Assembly (NCBI RefSeq): GCF_964204645.1
Contig: NC_134027.1
Span: forward strand, 14,372,485-14,436,484
Length of the DNA: 64,000 bases
Direction of reading: 5' to 3'
From: Tubulanus polymorphus
Taxonomy: Eukaryota > Nemertea > Palaeonemertea > Tubulaniformes > Tubulanidae
In this document: piece by piece, positions 50,769 through 61,862 of the stretch
Numbering within the stretch: position 1 is the first letter of the stretch
How the letters are laid out: every line of letters starts with the position of its first letter
Notes under the pieces: model-generated
The model's database searches: none
Told to the model about the DNA's origin: nothing
The model's input: the letters and a program-made list of their open reading frames with translations, nothing else
Position numbers and translations under genes: made by a program

Positions 50769-52017
50769 CTAATATTGAATACTATCTAATTGTGAATTTA
50801 CAATATTTAATTGTGCGTCAGATATAATATAAATGTGGATTTTAAAATTTTTGTCTCCTCTTTTCTTTGCCATGAATAATTGTATTCCATCTTTTGTGTT
50901 CTGTAGTTTTATCCCAGAACCATGTAATGAATTATCCTCTGTTGTTCTAAAATCTAACTATAATGCATATTTATTGCCGGTATAATAATCAATTTGATTA
51001 ATATTACAATTTTCAAATGATTTTACTTTTTCATTCATGAAATGTTTTCTAATTTCTGGCCACTGATCTATCATTCTCATTCCTTGACAAAATATTTTAT
51101 TTGCTATTCCTTCGATAGTTATTTCTACTTTTGTTATTTCAGGATTATAATAATTATCTACCTTTATTGCACCATTAGAATATGTTGCAATGGTAAAAAA
51201 TATTAATATACCTTTAAATAGATCTTCTTGGGAAGTTAATATTCTCATTAATTATTTCATCATTTGCATTAATAGTTACAGTTTTAAATTTATCAATATA
51301 ATCATATAATAATGAAAATGCTTGATTGTATTGAGTTTGAATTGTGCTAGCAATATTTTCATTAGTTACTGTGTCATATTCTAAACATATATTTGATAAT
51401 TTATAACCCATATCTTTAACAACGCTAGATAATACAATTTCATTTACAGGAGCAAATGTTATTTCGAATATAACGTCTTCTTGAATTGCGTATTTATATA
51501 AAGGTGCATTATTATTTATTAATTCAAAGTCTAATGGAATTTTATATTTGCTTCCATAAATCTTTTTTATCAAATTATCTACAGCATTAGTTACTACTGC
51601 ATTATTGGCTTCAGATCTTAATTTATTATGGTTTTCCGATTGAATACCCTGAAATATCATATTATTTCTATTTTCTTTAGTTAACCATAAATCTTTATAA
51701 TGCATAAATAAATTATAATCATCTAATGAGAAAACTGTTTCTGGACCAATCTTTATAGTTAATTTTTTAATCAAATATCTCCCAACATTATCAACAACAT
51801 AATTATTATCATGACCAATTACTTTTATATCAGCTGATAAATAAATACTATTTGGAACATAAAAAGTATTTTGTGTTAATCTAGGAATTCTAACATATAA
51901 AGTTTCATCGGGATTAATATTTGAAGGATTATGTTTAATTATATGATGTGATCTTTCTGCTTTAATAGCATTAGATATTCTAGAAATCTTAGAAGGACTT
52001 ATATAACTCCCACTCAT
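50769..52017 (-). pseudogene. Candidate major capsid of E2, broken
   Basis: About 95% identical to E1's 22324-23571. Broken by a frameshift near 51230 and by TAG at 50958 (Trp in E1). The conserved LHGSG block near 50910 is still readable. Confidence 0.65.
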
Positions 52018-52034
52018 TTATTTAACAAAAAAAT
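52015..52034 (-). promoter_or_regulatory. TAAATG promoter of the E2 capsid gene
   Basis: Same twenty bases as the E1 capsid promoter at 23569-23588. Confidence 0.6.
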
Positions 52035-53498
52035 TAATTATTAATTTTTTATTATTTTTTTCTTGATATCTTTTTGATATCATATTCACTAACCCAAAAA
52101 TAATAGCACTTACAACTGTAATTAAAAATAAAATAATATGTTCAGCAGCAAAGTTAAGAATATTCCCAGCAGATTTCAATATCAAACCAACAATTGATGC
52201 AATAACTCCTGGCAATGCTGCAGCAGATTTTTTAGATAGTTCCCATAAATATTTTGCTAATTTCTTTAAACCATCTTTAACTTTATCTTGTATAGAATTA
52301 TTATCATTCGGGGGTTTATCCGGTTTATTTGGAGTAGGAGTAGATTTTAAAGCATTTGATATTGCTAAACCAATTGTTGTAAATAACATAGTTACAGCTG
52401 TTAGAATTGAAAGAATTGTGATACCTTCTAATTTAAATAATAATTTTATTCTATCTTTAAATGATATTTCAGAATTTGGTTTTATCAACAAATCTTTAAA
52501 AATAACTTTTAATCTATTAATATTATAATCATATGATTTTAATAATAATTTAATTTCTTCTTTCTGTACTTCTAAATTATCTTTAAAATTATTAATTTCT
52601 TTTTCTAAACGTAATTCTTTTGCCTATATTCTATTTCATCAATTACTTGATGATCTAAATCAGACTTAAATTGTTCTATTTCTTTATTATTATCAGTTAA
52701 TTCTTTTTCTAAAGTTCTAATTTTAAAATCTCTTATACTTTTATCATGCGCAATTTTATCAAATGCAAGTCTTATACTTTTAATTTTTCTAATTGCTTCA
52801 ACAGAAAATATATTATTTAAATCTTCTAATTGTTGATCTGTTGCATCAATTAATCCATTCGGTAAAAGTTTTTCAATTGGAACTTTATTTGATTTAAATT
52901 TACTAGTTTTGGAAGTTATATTCTGTTCAGAAGTTGTTTCTGTTTCTGATTTCTTTTTGATTATTTCAAATAATTCATTAATTCTTTGTTTAAATACGTC
53001 TATATTATCATCTATTTCTTTTTGTGTAACATCAGTTATTTCATTACTATTAATTATTATTTTAATTCTATCTGGTTTTAATTTTTTTAAAGTTGATTTT
53101 GCTATTATTTTTTTTTCTTTTTTATAAGTGATATCAATATAATAATCATCTTTCAAATGATAATAACATTTACCATTATCTAAAAATTTTAATTGATGTG
53201 CTAAAAGTCCAACGTCTTCATCATTTATATTAAGTTTAGAATTTTCAATTATACGTTCTAATTAAGGTATTTTGTTTAAATTATTAAAATTTAGTTTTAC
53301 TAAATCTGGGTCTAAATTTTCAGGATTTAATTGTGATTCTGCATTTTTAATATAATCAGGCATATTTAAATTATTATTATATTCTGGCTCATTACCGTCA
53401 TTAAAACTTGTTTCACTAAAATCAGGTTGTTGTTCATCAGTTATACCAGGTTCATCTAAAGGATCCATTCCAATATCTTCTCCACCTTCTACATCCAT
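52018..53498 (-). pseudogene. Coiled-coil/membrane protein of E2, broken
   Basis: Homologue of 23572-25077. The N-terminal acidic part is divergent (MDVEGGEDIGMDPLDEPG), the coiled coil and C-terminal membrane part nearly identical. A stop at 53262 and a shift near 52600-52500 break it. It ends exactly on the TAA of the capsid promoter. Confidence 0.62.
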
Positions 53499-53516
53499 TT
53501 ATATAATAAAAAAATT
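53496..53516 (-). promoter_or_regulatory. TAAATG promoter of the E2 coiled-coil gene
   Basis: Minus strand: T7, spacer ATTATA, TAAATG. Confidence 0.55.
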
Positions 53517-54903
53517 AAAATTTAAAACATAATATTCCTCCTATAACAATTCCTATACAAGTTAAAGCTAATTTAGTATTTTCATGGAATTTATTATCAT
53601 TATCAGTTTTAATTATATCATGTTGAATATTATCAGTTTTTATATTTTCTGATGTATTGTAATCTTTTATTTTAGAATCATTATGCAATTTAATATTTTT
53701 AGTTTTAGTTTCTGTTGATTGAATATGTTTTTTATTTTTTTCACCTTCCATTAATTTTGGAGCAGTAATAATCTTTTTATTTATATCATTTAATCCAAAT
53801 GAATTATTTATTGTTGCAGTTTTGATTAGATTATTGTAACCAATTATGTTTCCCATCTTTAATACTAAATCATTAGAAATAATAAATAGATTAGGGCCTA
53901 TACAATAATTTAATCTAATATGTGATTTATCTAAATAATTTTGATATCTTACAATGTTTTCTGGAATCGATCTATTTTTATCATTATGAATAGAATCTTC
54001 AAATAATACTTTGAATTGTTTCTGTGTATCAAATCATGTATTTAAATTTCCAATTATTGGGGATCTTGTTTCAACTTGCGCACCTAAAATACATATCAAA
54101 TAAGTTCTAATAGATTGATTTATTCTTTGTATACCTGATTTTGTAAAACCTTCATTATTTTCTAAAATGAAATAAACCCAACCATTATTGTTTTCTTGTT
54201 TTAAATTCTCATAAAATGTCGGTAATGTATTGAAATTTAATGTTTCTAAATCCTTAAATTCTATTTTACCATAACCTAATTTATTACTATAGATATTATA
54301 AAAACTATTAGATTGTATGGGAAGTGCACAATATTCTGCAATCTTTTTAGGGCAAGGAAGTGATCTTATTGTTCCAATTTTTGTTCTAAAATCAGAATTA
54401 TTTATATCTATATTAAATTCATTACAAATTTTATAAAACTTTGATAAATTAATATTATTATCTAATCCTTTAAAATACCTAGATCCTGGTAAAGCGCACT
54501 CTAATTCATTTAATATTATTCTGATTTAAAATTATGTATGAAATCTAAATAAACTTTGAATTAATTTATATTTAGAATTATTCAAATGATCATTCCAACT
54601 AATTCCACAACCTGTTGTTGCACAATAAACAGCAAAATTTAATTGGTTCTGCCAATACTTCATATTAGATTTTAATGACCATTGTTTTTCATCTTTCAAT
54701 TTTTTAAAATTAATTTAATATACATGAAATATATTTTCCATCTTTGCATTAAAATTATTAGTTTCAGTAACATAAATTTCTAAATTGGTTAATGAATCTA
54801 AAACTTCATTTCCATATGTAATATCTTTATTAAAATCTATTGCTGGAATATTATATTTAATTGATTTATTATATTGGAAAGCTTTTGGAAAACTATCTAC
54901 CAT
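53515..54903 (-). pseudogene. Conserved ~430-aa Polinton protein of E2, broken
   Basis: Homologue of 25094-26391. Readable pieces: 54715-54903 (SFPKAFQYNKSIKYNIPA), the CATTGCGIS block near 54600, and 53515-53856 (MGNIIGYNNLIKTATIN onward). It has an extra insert-like stretch near 54180-54370 that differs from E1. Stops and shifts are numerous; its TAAATG lacks a good T-run (TTAATTAAATAAATGG). Confidence 0.58.
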
Positions 54904-54919
54904 TTATTTAATTAAACAA

Positions 54920-55354
54920 TTAATAATTTATTAATTCTTTTAATTATTTATCTTGTTCTTCAACTGTTATATGACCATTTAAACTTATTATATAATCTAG
55001 TGTATTCTTCAATTTATTAATTTCTTTTATATTAGTTTTAATTTTTTCTTTATTACTTTTTATATTTTATTTTGAACTTATACCAGTTAAATCACTTGAA
55101 CTTAATCCTAATACACCAATTGATATAGCTAAAGGTATTAATGGACTGAATATTGCTAGAAATGTTATTACAGAACTAATTGTAACCGAACCACTGATAA
55201 TAAGATAAAATATAATTTTACTTTTTAAATATTTTTTCTTTTTTATCTTTAAGTCACTTTCAAATTCTAATATTTGTTTTTCTAAATATGTTTTTAATTT
55301 AGTTTTATGTATATCATGAGGAATAATATCAATATTATCAACTTTATCTTCCAT
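54920..55354 (-). pseudogene. Coiled-coil two-helix protein of E2, broken
   Basis: Homologue of 26408-26842. Open from ATG 55354 to TAA at 55067 (Leu in E1), with another stop near 54950. Promoter: T-run, spacer TCTAAA, TAAATG, as in E1. Confidence 0.6.
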
Positions 55355-55375
55355 TTATTTAGAAAAAAAAAATTA

Positions 55376-55798
55376 CTAATTTGTAAACTTATAAGCAACA
55401 AACATAACAATAACTGTTCCACCTAAAATCCAAATTATTTCATATTTCTGTTGTTCATTACTTGGGGTATAATAATCTGATAATTTAGGTTTGTATAGAT
55501 GTAATTTTTCTTTATTTGTTACTGCGTTATATAAACTTATTGCATCATCAACCGATTCAAAATCTCTATGTGAAATCTTCTGATCATATAATTCTTTATT
55601 GATGTAATCCATATAGTTTTGTCGTTTTTCTCTATATTCTTCCGCTGCTTTATTGTATTTCTCTAATGCTAAGTTATGTCTTCTTTGTTCTCCTAATGAA
55701 CTATTTTTATCAATATGCTTAAATAAATAACCGCCACCAGTAAATGCTAAAGCGTTAACAATTGCCGATCCTATAATAGTTATAATTGCAGAAGCCAT
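55376..55798 (-). CDS. Conserved 140-aa membrane protein of E2
   Basis: Intact; about four substitutions from E1's 26863-27285. Same N-terminal Gly-rich hydrophobic segment and C-terminal helix (GGTVIVMFVAYKF). Promoter T7-GCTAAA-TAAATG at 55796-55815. Confidence 0.7.
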   Translation of the reverse strand: MASAIITIIGSAIVNALAFTGGGYLFKHIDKNSSLGEQRRHNLALEKYNKAAEEYREKRQNYMDYINKELYDQKISHRDFESVDDAISLYNAVTNKEKLHLYKPKLSDYYTPSNEQQKYEIIWILGGTVIVMFVAYKFTN

Positions 55799-55822
55799 TT
55801 ATTTAGCAAAAAAATTATGCAT

Positions 55823-56044
55823 TCATATGGGAGGAATATATTTTTGTTTTTCTAAATAATCAATAGTTAAATTAGATAAAGTAAATTCTAATGTTAATTT
55901 TAAGATATCATTTATATCAAATCTATCAACATTAACACTTCCCATTTTAAATACTTTTTTTAATACCATTGAATAACCAACAGTTCCAACTGATAGTAAT
56001 GCGCCATTATATAATCCAGTTATTATCCACTTATTATCACTCAT
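55823..56044 (-). CDS. Conserved 73-aa membrane protein of E2
   Basis: Intact; differs from E1's 27310-27531 at three or four residues (FDINDILKLTLEF). Promoter T7-GATAAA-TAAATG at 56042-56061. Confidence 0.62.
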   Translation of the reverse strand: MSDNKWIITGLYNGALLSVGTVGYSMVLKKVFKMGSVNVDRFDINDILKLTLEFTLSNLTIDYLEKQKYIPPI

Positions 56045-56399
56045 TTATTTATCAAAAAAATTACTATCATCAAAATATTTAGTTATCTTAGTGATGATTA
56101 ATTCAACATTTATTTCATTACTAGTTTCATTTGTATATATTTCAATTATTATTTTTTTAATATCATCGATGATAAAATCTTCATCTTATTCATAAAATCT
56201 TAAAGATTCTCTAATTAAATTAGTAATTTTCTACATTAAAAGTTTCTTTATGTATTGTTTTTTCATACTCAAATGTTGTTTCATTAGAAAATGCAATATT
56301 TTTGATATGTGTAATTACATCATTAATGTTAAATTTCATTTCTTTCTCACGTTTGAAATCAAATCCAAAACATATACTCGGTCCAACAGTTATATTCAT
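56045..56399 (-). pseudogene. ~117-aa protein of E2, broken
   Basis: Homologue of 27532-27887, start ATG 56399. Shifts and a stop around 56190-56235, but its 3' end is open to the TAA inside the next promoter (ITKYFDDSNFFDK). This shows that E1's copy was longer before its one-base loss. Confidence 0.5.
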
Positions 56400-56415
56400 T
56401 TATATAATGAAAAAA

Positions 56416-57170
56416 TTACTCTTTACATCTTATAACTAATTCATAAATTACAGGAAAGTTATTCAAATCAATTAAGTATCCATTGTGATTTCTAATTTCT
56501 AATCTAAAATTATTAAAATGTGGAATACAAGGTTTGAAATCACATTCAGTTAAATTATAATTTATTTGAGTTCCAAATTGTTTAACATTTTTAATGGTAA
56601 AATATTTAGTATACTAGAATTGCAAGTTTTATCTTAAGTTGCTTCGAATGTTTTTGTAGGATCAATTAAATTACAATAAATATAGAAGTGCGTAAAAGGT
56701 ATTATATTTGGCGTAGTATCAACATTTGAATAAACTTTATTTGGATTAACTCCTAGCATTTTAGCTAATGGTTTTCTTACTATGAATTTATATTGTTCAT
56801 TAGTTAACTTTATTCTTATTTTATTAGTACTATCAATTTTATTAAATTTAATGTTAAACCCATTAGATTCACCCACTTTTAACCGAGCTCTTCTATTAAT
56901 TTCTTGAGATAATGTTTCTAAATTATATAATCCTGGTCTTAGAAATAGATGATACCATTTACCCATATTTTTATCATGAATCATAAACAATCTATGATCA
57001 AAACTTTTATCCGATATATTGTAAAAAGAATTACATAAACTTATATTAACTAATTTTAAATCAACACAATTCTTAAATTCTCTATCTAATTGTATTAGTA
57101 AATTATGAGATTTATAATTTGTAAGTTTTCTAGAATCAACAAATATTCTGTATTCTTTTAATTCTACCAT
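56416..57170 (-). pseudogene. Candidate minor capsid (penton-like) of E2, broken
   Basis: Open from ATG 57170 for 178 codons to TAA at 56634 (Lys in E1), with a further shift near 56595. Beta-rich, with LKLVNISLCNSFYNI, HLFLRPGLYNLETLSQEIN and IIPFTHFYIYCNL. The gene pattern matches single-jelly-roll vertex proteins of Polintons. Its start lacks TAAATG (TTATAAATAATGG). Confidence 0.58.
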
Positions 57171-57238
57171 TATTTATAACATAAAAAAATTACCGCTCAT
57201 CACTAAAAATTAATTTTAATAAAATTTTTCCTTAATAA

Positions 57239-58571
57239 ATGGATGAGAAGATAGCATGTGAAATTTGTGGTGAACTTCTAAGAAAAAGTAATATGGCTCG
57301 ACACATGAAAAAACATGATGAAAATTATAAACCCCCTAAACTAAACTGCCCAAATCGTAATAAATTATTCTCAAGAAATTATGTTAAAAAACATTCAGAG
57401 AAGTGTAAAATTAATGGCGCAACGGCTAATGTTGATAGTAATGAAAGTAATAGTAATTCTGTTGAAGTTGAACCTGAAATTATTTGGAAAAGACCTTTCT
57501 TATTCTATGACAAGGATAATATAAAAGATCATTTCTGCGAGCCTTGTCGAATAAAATATAACCCTGAAAATATAGAAGATTGGGAGAATCATCAATTTCG
57601 TAAAGTACATATAGATGAAATTTCTAATAAATTTGAAACTGAATTCAATGAAAGAAAAAATAGTTTATTAGAAAAAATAAAATATGAGAAAACGTTACCA
57701 GATAATAAAGAAACAGTTGAAAAGTTCAAAAAAACAATATAATGAATCAACAAGAAAAACATATTATTGTAAATATTGTAAATTGATTATTACAACAAGT
57801 AATTCAAATCTACATAATAGAACAATAAAACATAAAGAAAACGTAAGAAAATACCAGGAGCTTAATGAAGATCTATTACCAATAAATTATAAACGAAAAT
57901 GTCCACAATGTAGTTATGCGACCTTAAGACAAGAAGGTACTGTGTTATTTTGTGTTGATTGTGGATGGCAAAAGAATTTATGGGGTGAAGAAAAAACTAG
58001 AAATTTTCTCATAGATCCAAAATTAAATTATCTAGATGAAATTTTTAAAATATTTTCTATAGAAGATCATACACCAGAATATATGCAATGGCTTGAAAAA
58101 ATGAAAATAATAGAAAATAAAAATGGTGAAATAACTAAAAAAGATATTATAAAAACAATTATTCCGTCAACATTTAACACAAAACAAAAGAAAATGTATT
58201 TATATTTATTATTTAACGATTATTATGAAAAACCTAAATTAACAGAAGAAGATATGGAAAATATAAAAAAAATATTCAAACAAATATTAATGTATCATTT
58301 GGAAAATAGAATAACAGATTCAATTAATTATGAATTCTTTTTAAATAAGATTGTAAATTATTTAAACATCGATATTATAATTCCATTTGACGAATTAACA
58401 AACAAAAAGAAACAATGAGAGCGAGATGAAATGTGGAACAAGATAGAACTTTATTTAAATGAGAAAAATGAAATGGAAGAAGAACCTAAACAAATTATAC
58501 AAGAACAATTAAATGAAAATGAAGAAGCCAATAGTGATTTCGAGTATGATGATATTGATGTTATGTTTTAA
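57239..58571 (+). pseudogene. Multi-zinc-finger protein with zinc ribbon (VLTF3-like candidate)
   Basis: From ATG 57239 one frame reads to 57742; after a shift near 57700 the gene continues to TGA 58416-58418, then 50 further in-frame codons to TAA 58571. Order: CEICGELLRKSNMARHMKKH (C2H2), HFCEPCRIKYN...HQFRKVH (C2H2-like), YYCKYCKLIITTSNSNLHNR (C2H2-like), a zinc ribbon CPQCSYATLRQEGTVLFCVD-CG (CxxC, 13 residues, CxxC), then ~140 helical residues (MQWLEKMKIIENKNGEITKK, LLFNDYYEKPKLTEEDM) and an acidic tail. Ribbon plus helical tail recalls poxvirus late transcription factor 3-type proteins; a general TFIIS/TFIIB-like ribbon is the alternative. It converges with the polymerase, sharing stop bases. 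Confidence 0.5.
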
Positions 58572-59023
58572 TGGCCATAAGGTAATGTTTTTATACCATC
58601 ATCTGAAATATGTCTTTGATCATCAAATGGATTTAAACTAGTTTTTTTAACTTCATTAATGTACATCTCATGATCTTCTGATCTTAAACAATTCATTTTA
58701 TGTTTCATTACAATTGAGTAATATAAACACTTTATATAATCTTGAAATTCTATGTGTTTATCAGCCACATGTTTTGTTATTCCTTTTACCTTTTTAGCTT
58801 CATGATCTTTTGTTCTATAACTATACATTTTACTTCTTATCCCAACAAATTCAATCATTTCATCACCCCCTAGTTCATCTTTAAATTTACCAGGAATCTT
58901 TTTATTATCATTGCTAAATAGTTCATGATCTTTGGGATAATTGCTAAAATCAAAATGATGTTTTAATGTTTTTAAGTCTTTTGTTATGTCATTTGTCTTG
59001 ATTTTTAGTATGTGGGCGTCAGT

Positions 59024-60083
59024 ATTTTTGGCTATTAATGGAAATCCACAGTTAAATGTATCATCTTCAGTTGATAAATCATAAACATAATCTGTTGGGT
59101 TATATATTTCAAATAAATCTTTAACTTCTTCTGTTAACTCATTTTCTACATGGCTTAAATTAAAGCAATTTGGTTTAGATATAATCAATCCAATATTCAT
59201 ATTAAAACCTAATGAATTGCATAATATATTCAATCCTGATATAGCAACTTTTCCTTTTTGAGCTAAAGATATTGTTTTGCGATTTTTGAAACTTTTAGTA
59301 CCATCTGCTGCGTAGAATCCAATGAAGAACCATTTTCTTAAATTATTTTTTACATTTAATACATAATCTGGAACTATCTTTTCTTTAGTTGAAGTATTAC
59401 TTTTCACTATTGTATGAATATAGAATTCGCCATTATATTTTATAGCAAAATCTTTAGGATTATTCACATGTATTCTATAACATTGCGATAATTTCATAAC
59501 ATCTATGATTTTGAATGTTTTATGTGAATAAACTTCTTCACAGAATTTCTTTATTCTTTCTAATAATTTCAAATCTTGATTGCATAAATACCAGCAATAT
59601 TGAGTGCGATTAACATAATTATACACACCTGCTGAACCATCACCCATGAAAAATCCTTTGATAAATTATTCTTTTTCTTCTAATGTTTCGGGTTCTATAT
59701 TATAAATATTATCAATTATTTCATCAAATGACATAGGATTCATTCTTTGGAAAAATCTTTTATGTAATAATTCATCTCCAATTCTTATATCAGTTGGTTT
59801 TATTTCATCACCATTTCGTTTAATTAAACTATGATCTTCTGTAACATCTACAAATCCTAATTTAGTTCTAACTCTATAGATTTTCTTATTTGTTTTATGT
59901 CTAATAATATTCTCTTTTCCATCCATTTCTTGTCCAAACATCCATTAATCCATTTATTTGTATTAATTCTTTTTCACCATATGAAATATAACATTCATTT
60001 TGTTTTGGAATTATTTCTGAAATTCTTCTTATCAATATTTTATCATTACATTTTAATAATATTGGGGTGTCAGCTGTTACAGA
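59024..60083 (-). other. Intein with two-motif LAGLIDADG endonuclease (broken)
   Basis: Begins Ser (SVTADTPILLKCNDK) right after the polymerase residues IEILYFD and ends ...GFPLIAKN before Thr (TDAHILK), so it sits between D and T of the YxDTDS catalytic motif. Splicing blocks: N1 SVTADTPIL, N3 VTEDHSLI (the TxxH motif), F-like YVYDLSTEDDTFNCG, G-like FPLIAKN then Thr+1; the penultimate residue is Lys where His is usual. Endonuclease motifs: FIKGFFMGDGS (59665-59640) and WFFIGFYAADGT (~59332-59296). About 353 residues. Broken by a frameshift near 59920 and TAA 59666-59668. Confidence 0.88.
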
Positions 60084-60918
60084 ATCAAAATATAATATTT
60101 CAATATGCTTTTCCCCAATAAGTGGTTGTAAAACATTATAATAAAAATCATACATTAATAATTTTGATACTTCTAAAACAGTTGAACCAATAAATATAGG
60201 TTTATTAAATTTCATTGACGTTCTTTTTAATTTAACTGCTGTTAAATAATCTTCAAATCTTTTATTTCCTAAATGTCTAGGACTTGATTGTAAATGTCTT
60301 AATCTTTCAGAATTATTTACTAATTCAATATCATTTCTATTTCTAATATTTTAACATGTTTTACCATAAAAACTGTTATTCATTAATTTGAATAAATCTT
60401 TTTCAAAATCTGTTTTTGATATTGTTCTCTGTTGAGTATTAAAATCTATATATTTTTCTAACCACTTCGATTGATTAAATTCAATATATCTATGTACTTT
60501 CTTTAATTTCATTCCTTGTTTTAGATACAATTTTAACATTCTGTAATGAACAATATAATTGTATTTATTATTTTGAGTAAGTATTAATTTTTCTGTAAAA
60601 ACATGATCTTTCGGTTTTATTTTCTTTTGGTATTCACTTAAATAACTATCATCTACACTTAAATGTTCTGGGCAATAAGGTAAGTTTCTTGTTTTAAACT
60701 TTATATTTTCAGGATATTCTAAATCAACTACAAAGAAATGACCAATTGGTGCTTCATCTTTTAAACTCGCAATTGCGCTTTCCCAATCAGTTTTATCACC
60801 ATTTTCAACTTCTGTTAATATAAAATTTTTATATGGTTGAGGTTGCATCATTGCCTAACCATATAAATTATTGGCGTCAATATATAATAATTTATATTCA
60901 TCATTTGCTTTAAAATAC

Positions 60919-61443
60919 CTTTACTTCTTATCCCAACAAATTCAATCATTTCATCACCCCCTAGTTCATCTTTAAATTTACCAGGAATCTTTTTATTATC
61001 ATTGCTAAATAGTTCATGATCTTTGGGATAATTGCTAAAATCAAAATGATGTTTTAATGTTTTTAAGTCTTTTGTTATGTCATTTGTCTTGATTTTTAGT
61101 ATGTGGGCGTCAGTATTTTTGGCTATTAATGGAAATCCACAGTTAAATGTATCATCTTCAGTTGATAAATCATAAACATAATCTGTTGGGTTATATATTT
61201 CAAATAAATCTTTAACTTCTTCTGTTAACTCATTTTCTACATGGCTTAAATTAAAGCAATTTGGTTTAGATTTAATCAATCCAATATTCATATTAAAACC
61301 TAACGAATTGCATAATATATTCAATCCTGATATAGCAACTTTTCCTTTTTGAGCTAAAGATATTGTTTTGCGATTTTTGAAACTTTTAGTACCATCTGCT
61401 GCGTAGAATCCAATGAAGAACCATTTTCTTAAATTATTTTTTA
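60919..61443 (-). repeat. Second copy of intein C-half and motif C flank
   Basis: Matches 58829-59352 over ~524 bp with only a few differences seen. It starts within the second LAGLIDADG region (WFFIGFYAADG) and ends in the polymerase (IEFVGIRSK). It is flanked by two copies of the polymerase motif A region (60640-60918 and 61444-61760), so it was produced by a local template switch or unequal exchange. Confidence 0.85.
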
Positions 61444-61862
61444 TCTGCAGTTAAATGTTCTGGGCAATAAGGTAAGTTTCTTGTTTTAAACTTTATATTT
61501 TCAGGATATTCTAAATCAACTACAAAGAAATAACCAATTGGTGCTTCATCTTTTAAACTCGCAATTGCGCTTTCCCAATCAGTTTTATCACCATTTTCAA
61601 CTTCTGTTAATATAAAATTTTTATATGGTTGCATCATTGCCCAACCATATAAATTATTGGCGTCAATATATAATAATTTATATTCATCATTTGCTTTAAA
61701 ATACCTATCTCCCATAACACCACTAATTCCACCTCTAATTGTTTTTTCAAATAATAAAACCATATCTGGTTCTTTTAATAAATCTAATTCTACATTTGTA
61801 TATTTTAAACCACATTGCCAGGTTAAACCAGGACTAGAGTAGCAATAACAAGGATCAACATA

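Larger units (their letters stand above)
47291..61862. mobile_element. E2: rearranged Polinton/Maverick-type element
   Basis: Carries the same gene set as E1: OB-like protein, P2, P1, ATPase, integrase, capsid block and a polymerase. All except the OB-like protein and the second zinc-finger gene are on the minus strand. No terminal inverted repeats are found: the left end starts directly before the OB-like gene, and the right end is cut inside the polymerase, which lacks its N-terminal zinc fingers, endonuclease VII and exonuclease regions. It contains an intein and a local ~525-bp duplication. Nearly all genes have stops or shifts. Confidence 0.88.
58568..61862 (-). pseudogene. polB: DNA polymerase B of E2, N-terminally truncated and interrupted
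   Basis: Read from 61862: SSPGLTW-type block, motif A DANNLYGWAM (61640-61670), then a misplaced copy of the intein C-half and motif C flank (60919-61443). A second pass from motif A region through motif B (LMNNSFYGKT, near 60370) follows. A TAA after GKTC (60351), then motif C begins (IEILYFD) and is split by the intein (59024-60083), resuming TDAHILK. It ends at TAA 58568. Exonuclease, endonuclease VII and zinc-finger regions are gone. Compared with E1 the C-terminal ~30 residues are also shorter. Confidence 0.85.

Noticed and set aside
47291..61862. Terminal inverted repeats of E2
   Set aside because: I compared the two borders and the E1 TIR tip and found no match; E2 is truncated at the polymerase end.
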